A stretch of 64,000 nucleotides of DNA. Origin: Tritrichomonas musculus (taxonomy: Eukaryota > Parabasalia > Tritrichomonadida > Tritrichomonadidae). The stretch lies in NCBI GenBank assembly GCA_039105265.1, contig JAPFFF010000027.1, positions 1,302,001-1,366,000 on the forward strand, written 5' to 3'. This document shows, one piece after another, positions 19,059 through 27,586 of the stretch (positions within the stretch are counted from its first letter, which is position 1; every line of letters begins with the position of its first letter). Below the pieces are notes generated by a model. The model was not told the DNA's origin and did not search any database. It saw only the letters and a program-made list of their open reading frames with translations. A program made the translations under genes and the position numbers.

Positions 19059-19472
19059 TTATTTATCTTCTTTTGCTTTTTCTTTTTCTTTTGCTTTTTC
19101 TTTTGCTATTTCTTTTGCTTTTTCTTTTGATATAGGAACATAATATCCTTGATCGTAACCAATCATCATTCCAGGTGACAAAAATTGTTGAATGAATTCG
19201 ATATGAGTATCGAACCATTTAATCAAACAATCTTTTTTCCGTTGTTCTTCACGTGAGAAACCAGGGATGATGATTTTTAAGTTATGTTGCATTAATTGTC
19301 TCATAACATGAGCAACAGAAAGCAATTTTTCGATTGAAACATTTTCACCATATCTCTTTTTGAGTACTTTCCAAGCTTCTGTCTTTTTAATATTTCTCAT
19401 GTCTTTTGCAGACATAGCTGGAATATCATCTTTAATTTCATTTTGTTCAGGTACACTTGGTTTGTCAGACAT
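19059..19472 (-). CDS. Small helical protein with lysine-rich tail, 137 aa
   Basis: Starts at MSDKPSVPEQ. The middle is helical and contains FSREEQRKKDCLIKWFDTHI. The C terminus is a KEKAKE repeat that would form a charged single helix. The gene is divergent from 19561..19839 across a 88-bp promoter. Immediately before its ATG is AGTTCATTTTTATAA, the initiator type also seen before 25224 and 25612. No family is recognised. Confidence 0.7.
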   Translation of the reverse strand: MSDKPSVPEQNEIKDDIPAMSAKDMRNIKKTEAWKVLKKRYGENVSIEKLLSVAHVMRQLMQHNLKIIIPGFSREEQRKKDCLIKWFDTHIEFIQQFLSPGMMIGYDQGYYVPISKEKAKEIAKEKAKEKEKAKEDK

Positions 19473-19560
19473 TTATAAAAATGAACTTTTTCACTAGGCG
19501 ACCGTTAACCAAAAAATCTAATTTTTTCTCGTGAGGTCATCACATCATTTTTATACAAGC
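19473..19560. promoter_or_regulatory. Divergent promoter cassette, internal copy
   Basis: The plus-directed half (CGACCGTTAACCAAAAAATC, a T run with CTCGT, then GTCATCACATCATTTTT) matches the inward halves of the two terminal cassettes. The minus-directed half differs and ends in AGTTCATTTTTATAA. This third copy shows the two halves can move independently. Confidence 0.75.
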
Positions 19561-19839
19561 ATGGAAGCCCGTACGATCCAACACTTACTTGAAGTTGTCG
19601 AAGCTCTTGATAGTGTTCATGAATGGAGAACTATTTCTGATGATCTTGATCAAAGAGAAAAAATGGCATATATGCTCCAAGATGCTGCAGCCAATATGAA
19701 TCACTTCGATGATGTTCGTGTGATAATGAATGATGGAGATAGCTCAAATGAAGAAAAAGCTAACGAACTTGAATGCTTCTTCATTGAAGAATTAAAGGCA
19801 GGTTTGAAAAATCTCAAACGCTGGAACGAAAGGAAATAA
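19561..19839 (+). CDS. Small acidic helical protein, 92 aa
   Basis: The start is the ATG at 19561 (MEARTIQHLLEV), placed 14 bases behind the TCATTTTT initiator; in-frame sequence upstream is promoter. The protein is almost entirely helical, acidic in the first 70 residues and basic at the end (LKNLKRWNERK). No domain is recognised. It shares its divergent promoter with the 137-aa gene, so the two may be co-expressed. Confidence 0.7.
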   Translation: MEARTIQHLLEVVEALDSVHEWRTISDDLDQREKMAYMLQDAAANMNHFDDVRVIMNDGDSSNEEKANELECFFIEELKAGLKNLKRWNERK

Positions 19840-19940
19840 TTAATTAAATAAACAATTCAATTTACTGCATTTTTTGACACTCTTTTTATTTTTTGCATTT
19901 TTTGACAATTCATTTTATTTTTATTGCATTTTCTGACAAT
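19840..19940. repeat. Three degenerate promoter-like units in a gene-end region
   Basis: The segment TGCATTTTTTGACA, followed by AYT and T-rich sequence, occurs at about 19867 and 19895, with a third version (TGCATTTTCTGACAATTCA) at 19923. Each resembles the TTTTGACA...TCATTTT promoter box of the element but none precedes a gene start. They lie directly beyond the stop of the integrase gene and may be relics of lost genes or 3' processing signals. Confidence 0.45.
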
Positions 19941-21329
19941 TCAAATAGGATCTAATCTATAACGAGGTAATATTTGAGTATTTCCTTTAAGATCTTGTAT
20001 TAAATATTTACCATTTTGAAAACCTTTTACAAAAAATCTACCAGGTTGAGTTATTGATCGTCTTTTTTTAAGAGTGTCTTTATTATTATATACAATTACT
20101 TCTTGGTTTTCTTTTAAATTATAACCTTTTTGAGCAGAAACATTATAATTAGCTTGAGAAATACGTCTACAAATAAAAGTATATAAATCAGAATTATTTT
20201 GCATTTGACTAGGGGAAACATTCATACCTGCATATTTTGACAAAGTTAAGTGTGGGGCATTATTATATTGAACAACTAATTCTTTTAATATTTCAGGGGA
20301 GATTTCTCGTTGAACTTCATAAGCCATATCTCTCAAAGTTCTAATAATTCTATCAACTATACCTAATGAAGAATGTAATGGGCTAGTTGTTTGTTTTTCA
20401 CCTGGTTTTCGTAAAAATGATGGATAATGATAATCATCCATTCTATCAACAGGTTCCCATTTAATTCCATTTGAGTTTAAAAAATTTATTGTTTCTTCAG
20501 AACAAAAACCTTTTTCACCATCTCCGGTCAATATTTTAGGTTTCATTCCTTGTTGAAATAAAGTATTTAAAGCTTTTGTTATTGAAATAGATGTTTTTTG
20601 TCCAGCAGTCATAATTTTATTTATATCACCAAAACATTCTCTACCTAAAGGAATTGCATATAAATATCGACTATTGGCTTCTATACAAATTAAGTACCCA
20701 ACATTTTTTTCAAACATAATATCAATTAAATAAGTACCAGGTTCACATAATTTATGTAAATAATATTTTTTATTCTTATTAGTTGGAAATTGTTTCTTTT
20801 GAACATAATCATCTTCAGAAACATAATTTGGCTCAATAACTTTTTCAAATTGTTTTAATAATACATGTCTTTTATTTTTATTTCTAAATGCAATATCAGG
20901 TACATTTGTTTTACCTTTGAATTCAACTATCATTCCTGGTTGTTCCATAATTTTTGTAATATATATTTCATACCATTCTTCCATAGTATATTTATCTTTA
21001 CCTTTTTTCCATCCAGAGGTCAATTTTTCAAATTCAGGAAAAGTACGAATATTTTCATTATGTAAATTATTAATTACATGGTTCTCAATTTTTTCTTCAA
21101 AACTTAATTCATCATCAGGAATTTTTTCATCTGTGATTACAGGTAATGATTCAGATAATACTTTTCGAAATTCTGAATAAGCATTATAAATTTGTTCAAA
21201 TTCATCATCAGTTACAAAATCTTTTTGATATCCTTTATAATTTCTAGCTTCATTTGGCATTATTAATTTCTTTTGATAAGCTTTCTTTTCTAAATAATTC
21301 ATTAATTTTTCACCTTCTGACGATAACAT
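19941..21329 (-). CDS. Polinton retroviral-like integrase, 462 aa
   Basis: The protein is predicted to join element ends to host DNA. The RNase H-like catalytic core runs from about residue 190 to 370; acidic motifs are seen at TYLIDIMF (Asp203), LTGDGEKGF (Asp270) and LGIVDRIIRTLRDM (Asp326), the last being the signature helix after which the core ends. A basic C-terminal region with KKRRSITQPGRFFVKGFQNG and YLIQDLKG looks like the small beta-barrel domain found after integrase cores. Its position near the left terminus fits the family. It is open throughout. Confidence 0.88.
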   Translation of the reverse strand: MLSSEGEKLMNYLEKKAYQKKLIMPNEARNYKGYQKDFVTDDEFEQIYNAYSEFRKVLSESLPVITDEKIPDDELSFEEKIENHVINNLHNENIRTFPEFEKLTSGWKKGKDKYTMEEWYEIYITKIMEQPGMIVEFKGKTNVPDIAFRNKNKRHVLLKQFEKVIEPNYVSEDDYVQKKQFPTNKNKKYYLHKLCEPGTYLIDIMFEKNVGYLICIEANSRYLYAIPLGRECFGDINKIMTAGQKTSISITKALNTLFQQGMKPKILTGDGEKGFCSEETINFLNSNGIKWEPVDRMDDYHYPSFLRKPGEKQTTSPLHSSLGIVDRIIRTLRDMAYEVQREISPEILKELVVQYNNAPHLTLSKYAGMNVSPSQMQNNSDLYTFICRRISQANYNVSAQKGYNLKENQEVIVYNNKDTLKKRRSITQPGRFFVKGFQNGKYLIQDLKGNTQILPRYRLDPI

Positions 21330-21347
21330 TTAAATTTCAATAAAGAG

Positions 21348-21369
21348 CGGTTTTGACACTTCACTTTTA
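21348..21369 (+). promoter_or_regulatory. CGGTTTTGACA promoter box
   Basis: CGGTTTTGACACTTCACTTT lies 13-34 bases before the ATG at 21382. The final TTCACTTT is the initiator-like part. The same box stands in front of several other left-half genes. Confidence 0.7.
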
Positions 21370-21381
21370 TTTTTTGTTTTC

Positions 21382-22059
21382 ATGGCTGAACGTACTTATT
21401 GGGAAGAACAATTAGAGCTCGTGAGAAAACAATATCAAGATGTACATGAAAAATGGTTCAAGCTAATGTCTTCAAACATGACTGAAGAAGCAGATCCACT
21501 CAAAGACGAAGAAAGTATTCTCTTTGACGAAATAATGGAAATAAGACAAAATATTGCTGCAGTAAGAAGTCAAGAAATGTCGGAAAGTTCCTCTTTGGAA
21601 GAACAATTAGTGGCAGTGAGAAAACAATATCAAGAAGTACCAATTCGTTTACACTTTGATTTCAACGAAATCAGGAATGAAGAACAAAAACGACTCAAAG
21701 ACAAAGAAGATCAACTCTTAACGGAAATGGATTTTATCAGGCAACTTATAGCTGCAGCAAGAGTTCGAGAAATGTCTGATAGTTCCTCTTTGGAAGAACA
21801 ATTAGTGGCAGTGAGACAACAAAAAAAAGAAATTGACAAATGTATTAAAGCCACTGGTTACAAGGAAATTTGGGATTTGCCAAAAAAATTTGGCAAAGAA
21901 GTTTTTCAGAAAGAATTGATACGTAACGAAGAAATAAAGCAGAATAATAGTCAACTCTGGGATGAAGCCTGTATTCTTTCATTTCAAAAGGAAATAATCC
22001 AAAAAAATATTGCTGAAGCAAGAGTTCAAGAAATTGAAGAAAAAAGACCAAAAAGCTAA
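21382..22059 (+). CDS. Triple-repeat coiled-coil protein, 225 aa
   Basis: Three tandem units of about 70 residues each begin with EEQLxxVRKQY-like sequence (near residues 8, 72 and 135) and contain a second helix ending in IRQxIAAxRxxEM. Two units are joined by the linker SSSLEEQLVAVR. Each unit is a helix-loop-helix coiled-coil hairpin resembling the single-unit proteins encoded next door. It probably arose by duplication of one small hairpin gene. The function, perhaps scaffolding or binding a partner, is unknown. Confidence 0.75.
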   Translation: MAERTYWEEQLELVRKQYQDVHEKWFKLMSSNMTEEADPLKDEESILFDEIMEIRQNIAAVRSQEMSESSSLEEQLVAVRKQYQEVPIRLHFDFNEIRNEEQKRLKDKEDQLLTEMDFIRQLIAAARVREMSDSSSLEEQLVAVRQQKKEIDKCIKATGYKEIWDLPKKFGKEVFQKELIRNEEIKQNNSQLWDEACILSFQKEIIQKNIAEARVQEIEEKRPKS

Positions 22060-22075
22060 ACTTTAAATAAAAAAG

Positions 22076-22097
22076 CAGTTTTGACACTTCACTTTTA
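22076..22097 (+). promoter_or_regulatory. CGGTTTTGACA-type promoter box (CAG variant)
   Basis: CAGTTTTGACACTTCACTTT ends 12 bases before the ATG at 22109, with nearly the same surrounding sequence as the boxes at 21348 and 22375. Confidence 0.7.
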
Positions 22098-22108
22098 TTT
22101 TTGTATTT

Positions 22109-22369
22109 ATGACTGCGATTGAAATATCTCAAGGAAAATTGGAAGAAAAATTAATAAGTCTTCGAGAAGAATGGAAAGAAAAATGGAAACAAATAAGAAG
22201 AATTCAAAAAAATGCACCTCATTACACAAATGAGGATGCAATTATAATTTATGATGAATCCAAATTATCGATGGATGATCAAGAAGAATTGGAACGATTA
22301 CGAAGAGAAAGAGACCGACTCCGATATCAAATGAAAGAAATTCAAGAACGATTAAGAGAAATTAAATAA
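22109..22369 (+). CDS. Small helical-hairpin protein, 86 aa
   Basis: Two charged helices (residues 10-33 and 52-86) are separated by a loop holding YTNEDAIIIYDES. The second helix carries EELERLRRERDRLRYQ, very like DLRRERDKVEKE of the next gene. It belongs to the series of short hairpin proteins of this element. It has its own promoter box and no recognised function. Confidence 0.7.
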   Translation: MTAIEISQGKLEEKLISLREEWKEKWKQIRRIQKNAPHYTNEDAIIIYDESKLSMDDQEELERLRRERDRLRYQMKEIQERLREIK

Positions 22370-22374
22370 AAAAG

Positions 22375-22396
22375 CAGTTTTGACACTTCACTTTTA
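22375..22396 (+). promoter_or_regulatory. CGGTTTTGACA-type promoter box (CAG variant)
   Basis: The box lies six bases beyond the stop of the 86-aa gene and directly before the ATG at 22408, so each small gene has a private promoter in place of an operon. Confidence 0.7.
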
Positions 22397-22407
22397 TTTT
22401 TGTTTTC

Positions 22408-22605
22408 ATGTCTAAATTGCAAGAAGCTTACGAGAAATGGGATATCTTAGATGAACAAATAAATGACATCGAAAAAAAGGCAGGGATTATTGGTAATCAA
22501 AGGGTTTATGATGATAAAGATTTTAGAAAATTAATGGATTTACGAAGAGAAAGAGACAAAGTAGAAAAAGAAATTGAACTTTTAAGAAAAGAATTAATTA
22601 AATAA
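22408..22605 (+). CDS. Small helical-hairpin protein, 65 aa
   Basis: Two helices flank a loop with NQRVYDDKDFRKL. The second helix (LMDLRRERDKVEKEIELLRK) matches the pattern of the 86-aa neighbour, so the two are paralogues. The stop is followed within a few bases by the convergent helicase gene. Function unknown. Confidence 0.7.
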   Translation: MSKLQEAYEKWDILDEQINDIEKKAGIIGNQRVYDDKDFRKLMDLRRERDKVEKEIELLRKELIK

Positions 22606-22609
22606 AAAG

Positions 22610-24313
22610 TTACCTTAATCTATATTTCTTATCATTATTATTGAATGAGCAGTATTGTAAAATTGTTTGATTAAAATCTTGATGAGTTTTGGGTCTGAAA
22701 TTTTTTACTTTTGCCCATTTTTTAAATTCAAGCCAGGCATCAAAAGCTACATAACCATTTCTGAATTTTTGAAAGTTTTCCTCAATAAATAATTTTTCAG
22801 GAGATTTTGAAAAGTTCATTAAATTCATTCTTGCCTCAGTTGTAGGAAATTGTGCTGGATAGAAATTTGATAAATCAACAGTCAAGAAAAAAGTAATTAA
22901 ATTGTTTTTGAAATCTTGTGTCTTAATAAGATTACGTAAAGGTTGAAAATAGTCTTGACCTTTCATTGGATAACAATTTGTAACAACAAATCTTCTATCG
23001 TCTTCATCAATTCGAATAGGAGCAGGATTGTTTGTTAAGAAGATGAAATTGGCAACATTTTCTTTAGATTCAGGATTTCTATGTTTTCCTTCAATAGGAG
23101 CGAATCTTTCTGTGATTAATGTTTTTAATCTTTCATGTTGTTTAAGATATTTTCGATCGTTTTTATTATGATTTTCCTTTTCTGAACATACCAATAATTT
23201 TTTGTTTAAGATTTGGAAATTAAAATTGCTTGTAATATTATCAAAGTTTGCATTTGGATCAGAATATTCACCTAAAAGTTGACAAAGAGTGTCCGTAAAT
23301 GTATTTTTCCCACAACCCGGTTTACCAATAATAACTAATGCAGTACCTGTTTTACCATCTGGATGTTGAAAAATAAATGAAATCCATTTAATGATATAAT
23401 CATATAATTCTTGGTCAGAATTTGCAATAACTCTAAAAATATGATCCAAATATGGTTGAATCACATTTTGTGTACAAAGAATTAATCTTGAATAAGGATA
23501 CCAATGAAAATATGAAAAAATGTTTGGATCTTCGGAATAGAATTTCATTGATTCATAAGTAATGAAATCCAAATTCTTCCCAAAGGAAACAACATCAAAT
23601 GCAGTAATTGCTTTCTTTGTATTTTTACCAACTTTTGAACACCCTAATTTAATATTTTTCAATATTGGTGCAAATTGAGTAGGATTTAACATTTCTAACG
23701 TATTTGATTGTTTAATTATGAAGATATTGTCTAGTTGAATATAACAACAAACTTTTTTGAAATCAGTAAAGAAATCTCCAACACGAATTCCAGTAGAAGA
23801 ATATTTTCTTTCATAATTCTTATCTTTAAATGAGATTATTGAACAATTTTCACCAAAATCAATTTGAACAAATTGGTTAATTGTATTATTGAAATATTTC
23901 TCCCAAATAACATTTCTTTGAGATTCTGAGAGTGCATTCAAAATTGGGAAGATCCAATGATTTGAAACTTCTGGATGATTTTCTTGACTACCAATTGCTT
24001 GAAGATCTTGTTCAGAATTTTCTTGATTAGATAAGTACCAATTTTTCACAATATTGTACAAATGGTTTGGATTAAATGGAGAACGAAATATATATTTGAT
24101 AGAAGTTGTTAAATTTTCAAGTGTTGGTTCAAATAAATTTAACAATCCAACAACATCATCAGGAAACAATTGAATGAGATTTGTATTTATTTCAAGATCA
24201 CGATCATGAAACTCTTGACCTTGATATTGAGGAAAGACATTCTCATTTATATTTTCCATTTGTCTAGCTTCTGGAATTAAGAAATCATCAGAGAGGAGGG
24301 TTGGTTGATTCAT
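22610..24313 (-). CDS. SF3 (D5-like) helicase, 567 aa
   Basis: The C-terminal helicase core has Walker A IIGKPGCGKNTF (residues about 328-339), Walker B-type LLVCSEKEN, motif C FIFLTNNPAPI and a DDRRFVV arginine motif, the order of superfamily 3 helicases of DNA viruses. The start is the ATG at 24311-24313 (MNQPTLLSDD); a TTG upstream in frame lies in the promoter box. The N-terminal 250 residues may be a primase-associated or D5_N-like region but show no clear motif. The helicase would unwind the element during replication with the PolB. It is divergent from the 213-aa gene. Confidence 0.88.
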   Translation of the reverse strand: MNQPTLLSDDFLIPEARQMENINENVFPQYQGQEFHDRDLEINTNLIQLFPDDVVGLLNLFEPTLENLTTSIKYIFRSPFNPNHLYNIVKNWYLSNQENSEQDLQAIGSQENHPEVSNHWIFPILNALSESQRNVIWEKYFNNTINQFVQIDFGENCSIISFKDKNYERKYSSTGIRVGDFFTDFKKVCCYIQLDNIFIIKQSNTLEMLNPTQFAPILKNIKLGCSKVGKNTKKAITAFDVVSFGKNLDFITYESMKFYSEDPNIFSYFHWYPYSRLILCTQNVIQPYLDHIFRVIANSDQELYDYIIKWISFIFQHPDGKTGTALVIIGKPGCGKNTFTDTLCQLLGEYSDPNANFDNITSNFNFQILNKKLLVCSEKENHNKNDRKYLKQHERLKTLITERFAPIEGKHRNPESKENVANFIFLTNNPAPIRIDEDDRRFVVTNCYPMKGQDYFQPLRNLIKTQDFKNNLITFFLTVDLSNFYPAQFPTTEARMNLMNFSKSPEKLFIEENFQKFRNGYVAFDAWLEFKKWAKVKNFRPKTHQDFNQTILQYCSFNNNDKKYRLR

Positions 24314-24323
24314 CGATACAAAA

Positions 24324-24345
24324 ATAAAAGTGACTGTCAAAACCG
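24324..24345 (-). promoter_or_regulatory. Promoter box of the helicase gene
   Basis: On the minus strand it reads CGGTTTTGACAGTCACTTTT shortly before the helicase ATG. On the plus strand the adjoining TTCATTTTTTAATTA forms the initiator of the gene at 24364. Confidence 0.65.
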
Positions 24346-24363
24346 TTATTCATTTTTTAATTA

Positions 24364-25005
24364 ATGTCAAGTGATAACGAATTACCTCTACACTATTCAA
24401 CTGGGGGTTCACCTCAATATCAATTATCACCAAACATGCAAAATTTAAATAATAGTTTTCAAAACTTTGTTGTCAATAATGAAATTGATGAATGGGAAAT
24501 CGACCGTGATTTTAATGAACCTCAACCAATAAATACATCAACGTCTCCAAATGAAGAAGAATTTTATGCAGGAATCAATCAAATAGTAGAAGAACATCCA
24601 GCAAATCCAAACCGTAATTTTAATGAACCTCAATCAACGTCTCCAAATGAAGAAGAATTTTATGCAGGAATCAATCAAATTGTAGAAAAACAATTAGAAG
24701 AACATCCAGCAAATCCAAACCGTCATGGAAATCCAAGACCTCCAAACCCACAAGATGTATTTGGAAAAAGTTATCATGACCGAGATGATTTTGGGAACTT
24801 TTTGAAAACTCTTGATAAAAATAGACAATATCCCTGTGATGAATTGGTCAATCTATATAATGTATTTTTTCATACAAAAATATCAAAACAAAGTTTTTGT
24901 CAATTAAAATCGGTAAGACAATTTTTTAAAGCAAAAAGAAGATGCTTTTTTGGAATTCGACAATCATATTATTCTCTTCGGAAAAATCCAAAAGAATGGA
25001 GATAA
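24364..25005 (+). CDS. Repeat-containing protein with a basic C-terminal domain, 213 aa
   Basis: Residues 50-120 contain a duplicated segment (FNEPQ, then TSPNEEEFYAGINQIVE and EHPANPNR). The C-terminal 80 residues, from VFGKSYHDRDDF, form a compact basic alpha-helical domain with KISKQSFCQLKSVRQFFKAK and RRCFFGIRQSYYSLRKNP, which looks like a winged-helix or similar DNA-binding fold. Because it is divergent from the helicase it may be a replication accessory or origin-binding protein. That role is inferred. Confidence 0.6.
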   Translation: MSSDNELPLHYSTGGSPQYQLSPNMQNLNNSFQNFVVNNEIDEWEIDRDFNEPQPINTSTSPNEEEFYAGINQIVEEHPANPNRNFNEPQSTSPNEEEFYAGINQIVEKQLEEHPANPNRHGNPRPPNPQDVFGKSYHDRDDFGNFLKTLDKNRQYPCDELVNLYNVFFHTKISKQSFCQLKSVRQFFKAKRRCFFGIRQSYYSLRKNPKEWR

Positions 25006-25012
25006 AATTTGG

Positions 25013-25074
25013 TCTTCCGGTTGACTTCCGGTTGGCATCCGGTTGACTTCCGACAGACTTCCGGAAGTCTTCCA
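25013..25074. repeat. CTTCCGGTTG repeat cluster
   Basis: In an AT-rich setting, TCTTCCGGTTGA, ACTTCCGGTTGG, CATCCGGTTGA and ACTTCCGACAGA follow one another with an 11-12 base spacing, then comes the palindrome ACTTCCGGAAGT and CTTCCACCAGCC. It lies right after the stop of the 213-aa gene and about 150 bases before the next start. It could be an operator, origin-binding array or terminator. Confidence 0.65.
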
Positions 25075-25223
25075 CCAGCCACAAAATTTTCACTCACAAA
25101 AAGTTTAATAAAAATTTTAATTCAAAAAGTTCATTTTTTATTTATTTATCTTTCTCAAAAGGTTTATAAATAAATGGCCAAACAAATATTAAAATTTTAA
25201 TTCAAAAAGTTCATTTTTTATAA

Positions 25224-25577
25224 ATGTTTCTTTTATTAACGTTAATGTATGCGGATTATTATGTTAAAGTATCCAATTGTCCATGTTCTTCAGAATTGGA
25301 AAAAATAGAATCTCATCTCAAAAAGATTAACAAAAATCTCAATAGAATATTTCATGGGATGATAGACGAATTTAACAAAACCGAATATGAAGAATTAAAG
25401 AAAAGAAGAGATTTGACTTGGGAACAATGGAAGAAAAATTCTGATGAATATGATCAATTACTCAAAGGAGAAAGTACGCCTGAGACAAACAAAAAACTCG
25501 ATGAACTTAGAAAAATAAAAGAATTATATTGGGGACATGTCTGGAACTTGAATAATCAAATTGAAAATTTTGAATAA
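25224..25577 (+). CDS. Helical-hairpin protein with a possible N-terminal hydrophobic segment, 117 aa
   Basis: The first ten residues are hydrophobic (MFLLLTLMYA) and are followed by NCPCSSELEKIESHLKK, so a short signal or anchor is possible. Two long charged helices follow, with WEQWKKNSDEYDQLL and KKLDELRKIKELYW. It resembles the other small hairpin proteins in layout. The promoter is TTCAAAAAGTTCATTTTTTA, shared with the next gene. Confidence 0.65.
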   Translation: MFLLLTLMYADYYVKVSNCPCSSELEKIESHLKKINKNLNRIFHGMIDEFNKTEYEELKKRRDLTWEQWKKNSDEYDQLLKGESTPETNKKLDELRKIKELYWGHVWNLNNQIENFE

Positions 25578-25611
25578 AAAGTCAATTCATTCAAAAAGTT
25601 CATTTTTTTAA

Positions 25612-25875
25612 ATGCAGGGCCAACAAAGTTTACCTAGTGAAAAACAAAAAGAATTAATAAATTTGTTAAAATTCACTAGAGGTGAAATTGAAAAAACTTG
25701 TGATCAAATGATCAAAATGACTGAGGAATTCTTTGATCAAGAAATTGATTTAAAAAATGATTCTCGTCCAGAGAGACAAGAACAATTACATTCTTTACTA
25801 ATAACAGTTGGGATTTTAGCAACTTCCAACAGAGAGAATTTCCGAAAATTGGAAGAAACGTTAAAGAATAAATAA
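25612..25875 (+). CDS. Small helical-hairpin protein, 87 aa
   Basis: Helix one includes KQKELINLLKFTRGEIEKTC, helix two ERQEQLHSLLITVGIL and ENFRKLEETLKNK, with a loop at NDSRPER. The upstream sequence repeats the TTCAAAAAGTTCATTTTTT promoter of 25224. No function is recognised. Same small-protein series. Confidence 0.65.
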   Translation: MQGQQSLPSEKQKELINLLKFTRGEIEKTCDQMIKMTEEFFDQEIDLKNDSRPERQEQLHSLLITVGILATSNRENFRKLEETLKNK

Positions 25876-25910
25876 ACATAACCGTTTTTTAACCGCTTTC
25901 ATTTTTATTT

Positions 25911-26171
25911 ATGACTGTTACTGAACAAGACCTTGAATTAGAATTTAGAAAATTGTTCAAAAATGATATCGTGTCTGATTTCCGACATTTAAAGTTATTT
26001 TTCATGTTCAAATTAAATGTTATGATCAATGATCTTGAAAATAACAATCTTGATCGATTTAAGAAAGAAGTTCATAACACACCATTTGTTTTCACAACAA
26101 TGATGGAACATGATTTCTTTGATAAAATTCAAATCTACAATTCAAGAGAGAAAATTTTAACTACTCCTTAA
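25911..26171 (+). CDS. Small helical protein, 86 aa
   Basis: A helical, mildly acidic protein with LELEFRKLFKNDIV and FRHLKLFFMFKLNVMINDL. A GCTTTCATTTTTATTT initiator stands directly before the ATG. It is convergent with the surface-protein gene on the other strand. No family is recognised. Confidence 0.6.
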   Translation: MTVTEQDLELEFRKLFKNDIVSDFRHLKLFFMFKLNVMINDLENNNLDRFKKEVHNTPFVFTTMMEHDFFDKIQIYNSREKILTTP

Positions 26172-26208
26172 TAAATAAAAAAAGATTAAATTTGTTTATT
26201 TAATTTTT

Positions 26209-27535
26209 TTAAAGTCCAACTGAGTCAGAGTCTGAATGAAAATTTTCAGTTTGAAATTTGGTTTGATTTTTGTAAAAGATAATTCCAAGAGCAAGAATCA
26301 TGAGAATTAGTAATGGAATAGATACAGATAAACCTATTATTTTTGATACATTCTTTTGTTCAATATCTGATGGAGAGAATTGATATGAGAAATTGAAAAA
26401 ATAGGATTCAGAGAATTGATCTGATATAGTGAATTGAAAAGATGGACTGAAATGTTGGAGATAAAGATGGCGAACGTGATGGTGAAAATGATGGAGATAA
26501 ATGATGGGTGGAATGTTGGTGAACGTGATGGTGAAAGTGATGGTGAACGTGATGGTGAAAATGATGGTGAACGTGATGGTGAAGATGGGCGGAATGTTGG
26601 TGAACGTGATGGTGAAATGAGAATGTTGGTGAACGTGATGGTGAACGTGATGGTGAACGTGATGGTGAACGTGATGGTGAACGTGTTGGTGAACGTGATG
26701 GTGTTTGAATTGGAGGATCTTTGAGATAGAATAACCCACGTAATCCGATTTCATTATGTTGAATAGTAATTAATAATGTTGTATCAATTGGTGAGAATGT
26801 TGGTGATTCATAAGCAATCAAAAAAGGTTTATTATTTGGTAACATTTTTTCAGGAAAGAGATAATGTTCTGAATTCCATAAAAGATCACCTTGGTAAAAA
26901 GAATTTGAATTCATAACAATTATCCAAAATTTAGAACCATAAAATGTTATCTTTTTGACTCCTTCTGAAGAACCAGAAACAAAACATCTATGATATGGAT
27001 TGTTCACATTTGATGGATCATCATCTTTATCAAACCAATTTCCACTTACAATTTCCCAGTCATTACATGGAATATATTCAGCATTATCAGGTATTCCTTC
27101 AATTGATGGAGATAAAGATTCCTGTCTTAAATATGCAATACCTCGAAATTGGATGCTTCTATGTTGTTGAACATTAATAATAATATTTGTTAGCATTAGG
27201 GGAAATTCATTTGATTCAAAGACAATTATCCAATCTTGTTCATCGTTGGAATATTCATTGATGAGATATTTTTGAGAATTCCAAAATAGTTCGGCCTCAT
27301 CATGACGGGTAGAAATTTTTCCTATGATCCAAAATTTCCTGGCAGTAAATGATTGTTTAAGTGTTAAATTGTTTGTTGTTGCATAATTTGTCCAACATGA
27401 TAAGTCATCATTTGGTATAACTGATTTCCATTCTCCATTAACAATTTCCCAATCAAAACAAGAAATCCATTCAGCATCATCAGGTATTCCTTCAATTGAT
27501 GGGCGATTAATGAGTATCAAAAAGATAACGAACAT
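26209..27535 (-). pseudogene. Host-like surface glycoprotein gene carried by element B, interrupted (one or two breaks)
   Basis: Parts seen are a short hydrophobic N terminus (MFVIFLILI), two tandem domains of about 125 residues each opening with SIEGIPDxAExIxCxDWEIV, a low-complexity stalk beginning PSRSPTRSPSRSPSRSP, a transmembrane segment (IIGLSVSIPLLILMILALGI) and a short polar tail. This is the layout of a type I membrane protein with a Ser/Pro-rich stalk, as in parabasalid surface proteins. In a virus-like element it could serve as an envelope or cell-surface protein. The gene is divergent from 27587. Confidence 0.65.
26495..26705. repeat. GAACGTGATGGT minisatellite in the surface-protein stalk
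   Basis: 12-bp units of the type GAACGTGATGGT, with GAAAATGATGGT and GAACGTGTTGGT variants, repeat more than a dozen times. On the minus strand they encode a four-residue SPSR/SPTF-like stalk. Such arrays change length readily. Confidence 0.8.
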
Positions 27536-27560
27536 TTAATAAAAATGAAAGCGGTTAAAA

Positions 27561-27582
27561 CGGTTATGTCAGACCATTTTTT
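27561..27582 (+). promoter_or_regulatory. Degenerate CGGTTTTGACA promoter box
   Basis: CGGTTATGTCAGACCATTTT matches the boxes before 29794 and 33505 (CGGTTTTGACAGACCATTTT with small changes). Because the box contains an in-frame ATG, the true start is taken downstream at 27587. Confidence 0.65.
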
Positions 27583-27586
27583 ATTA

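Noticed and set aside
26434-26724. Plus-strand frame with GERDGEND-type repeats
   Set aside because: It is the antisense reading of the stalk minisatellite of the surface-protein gene.
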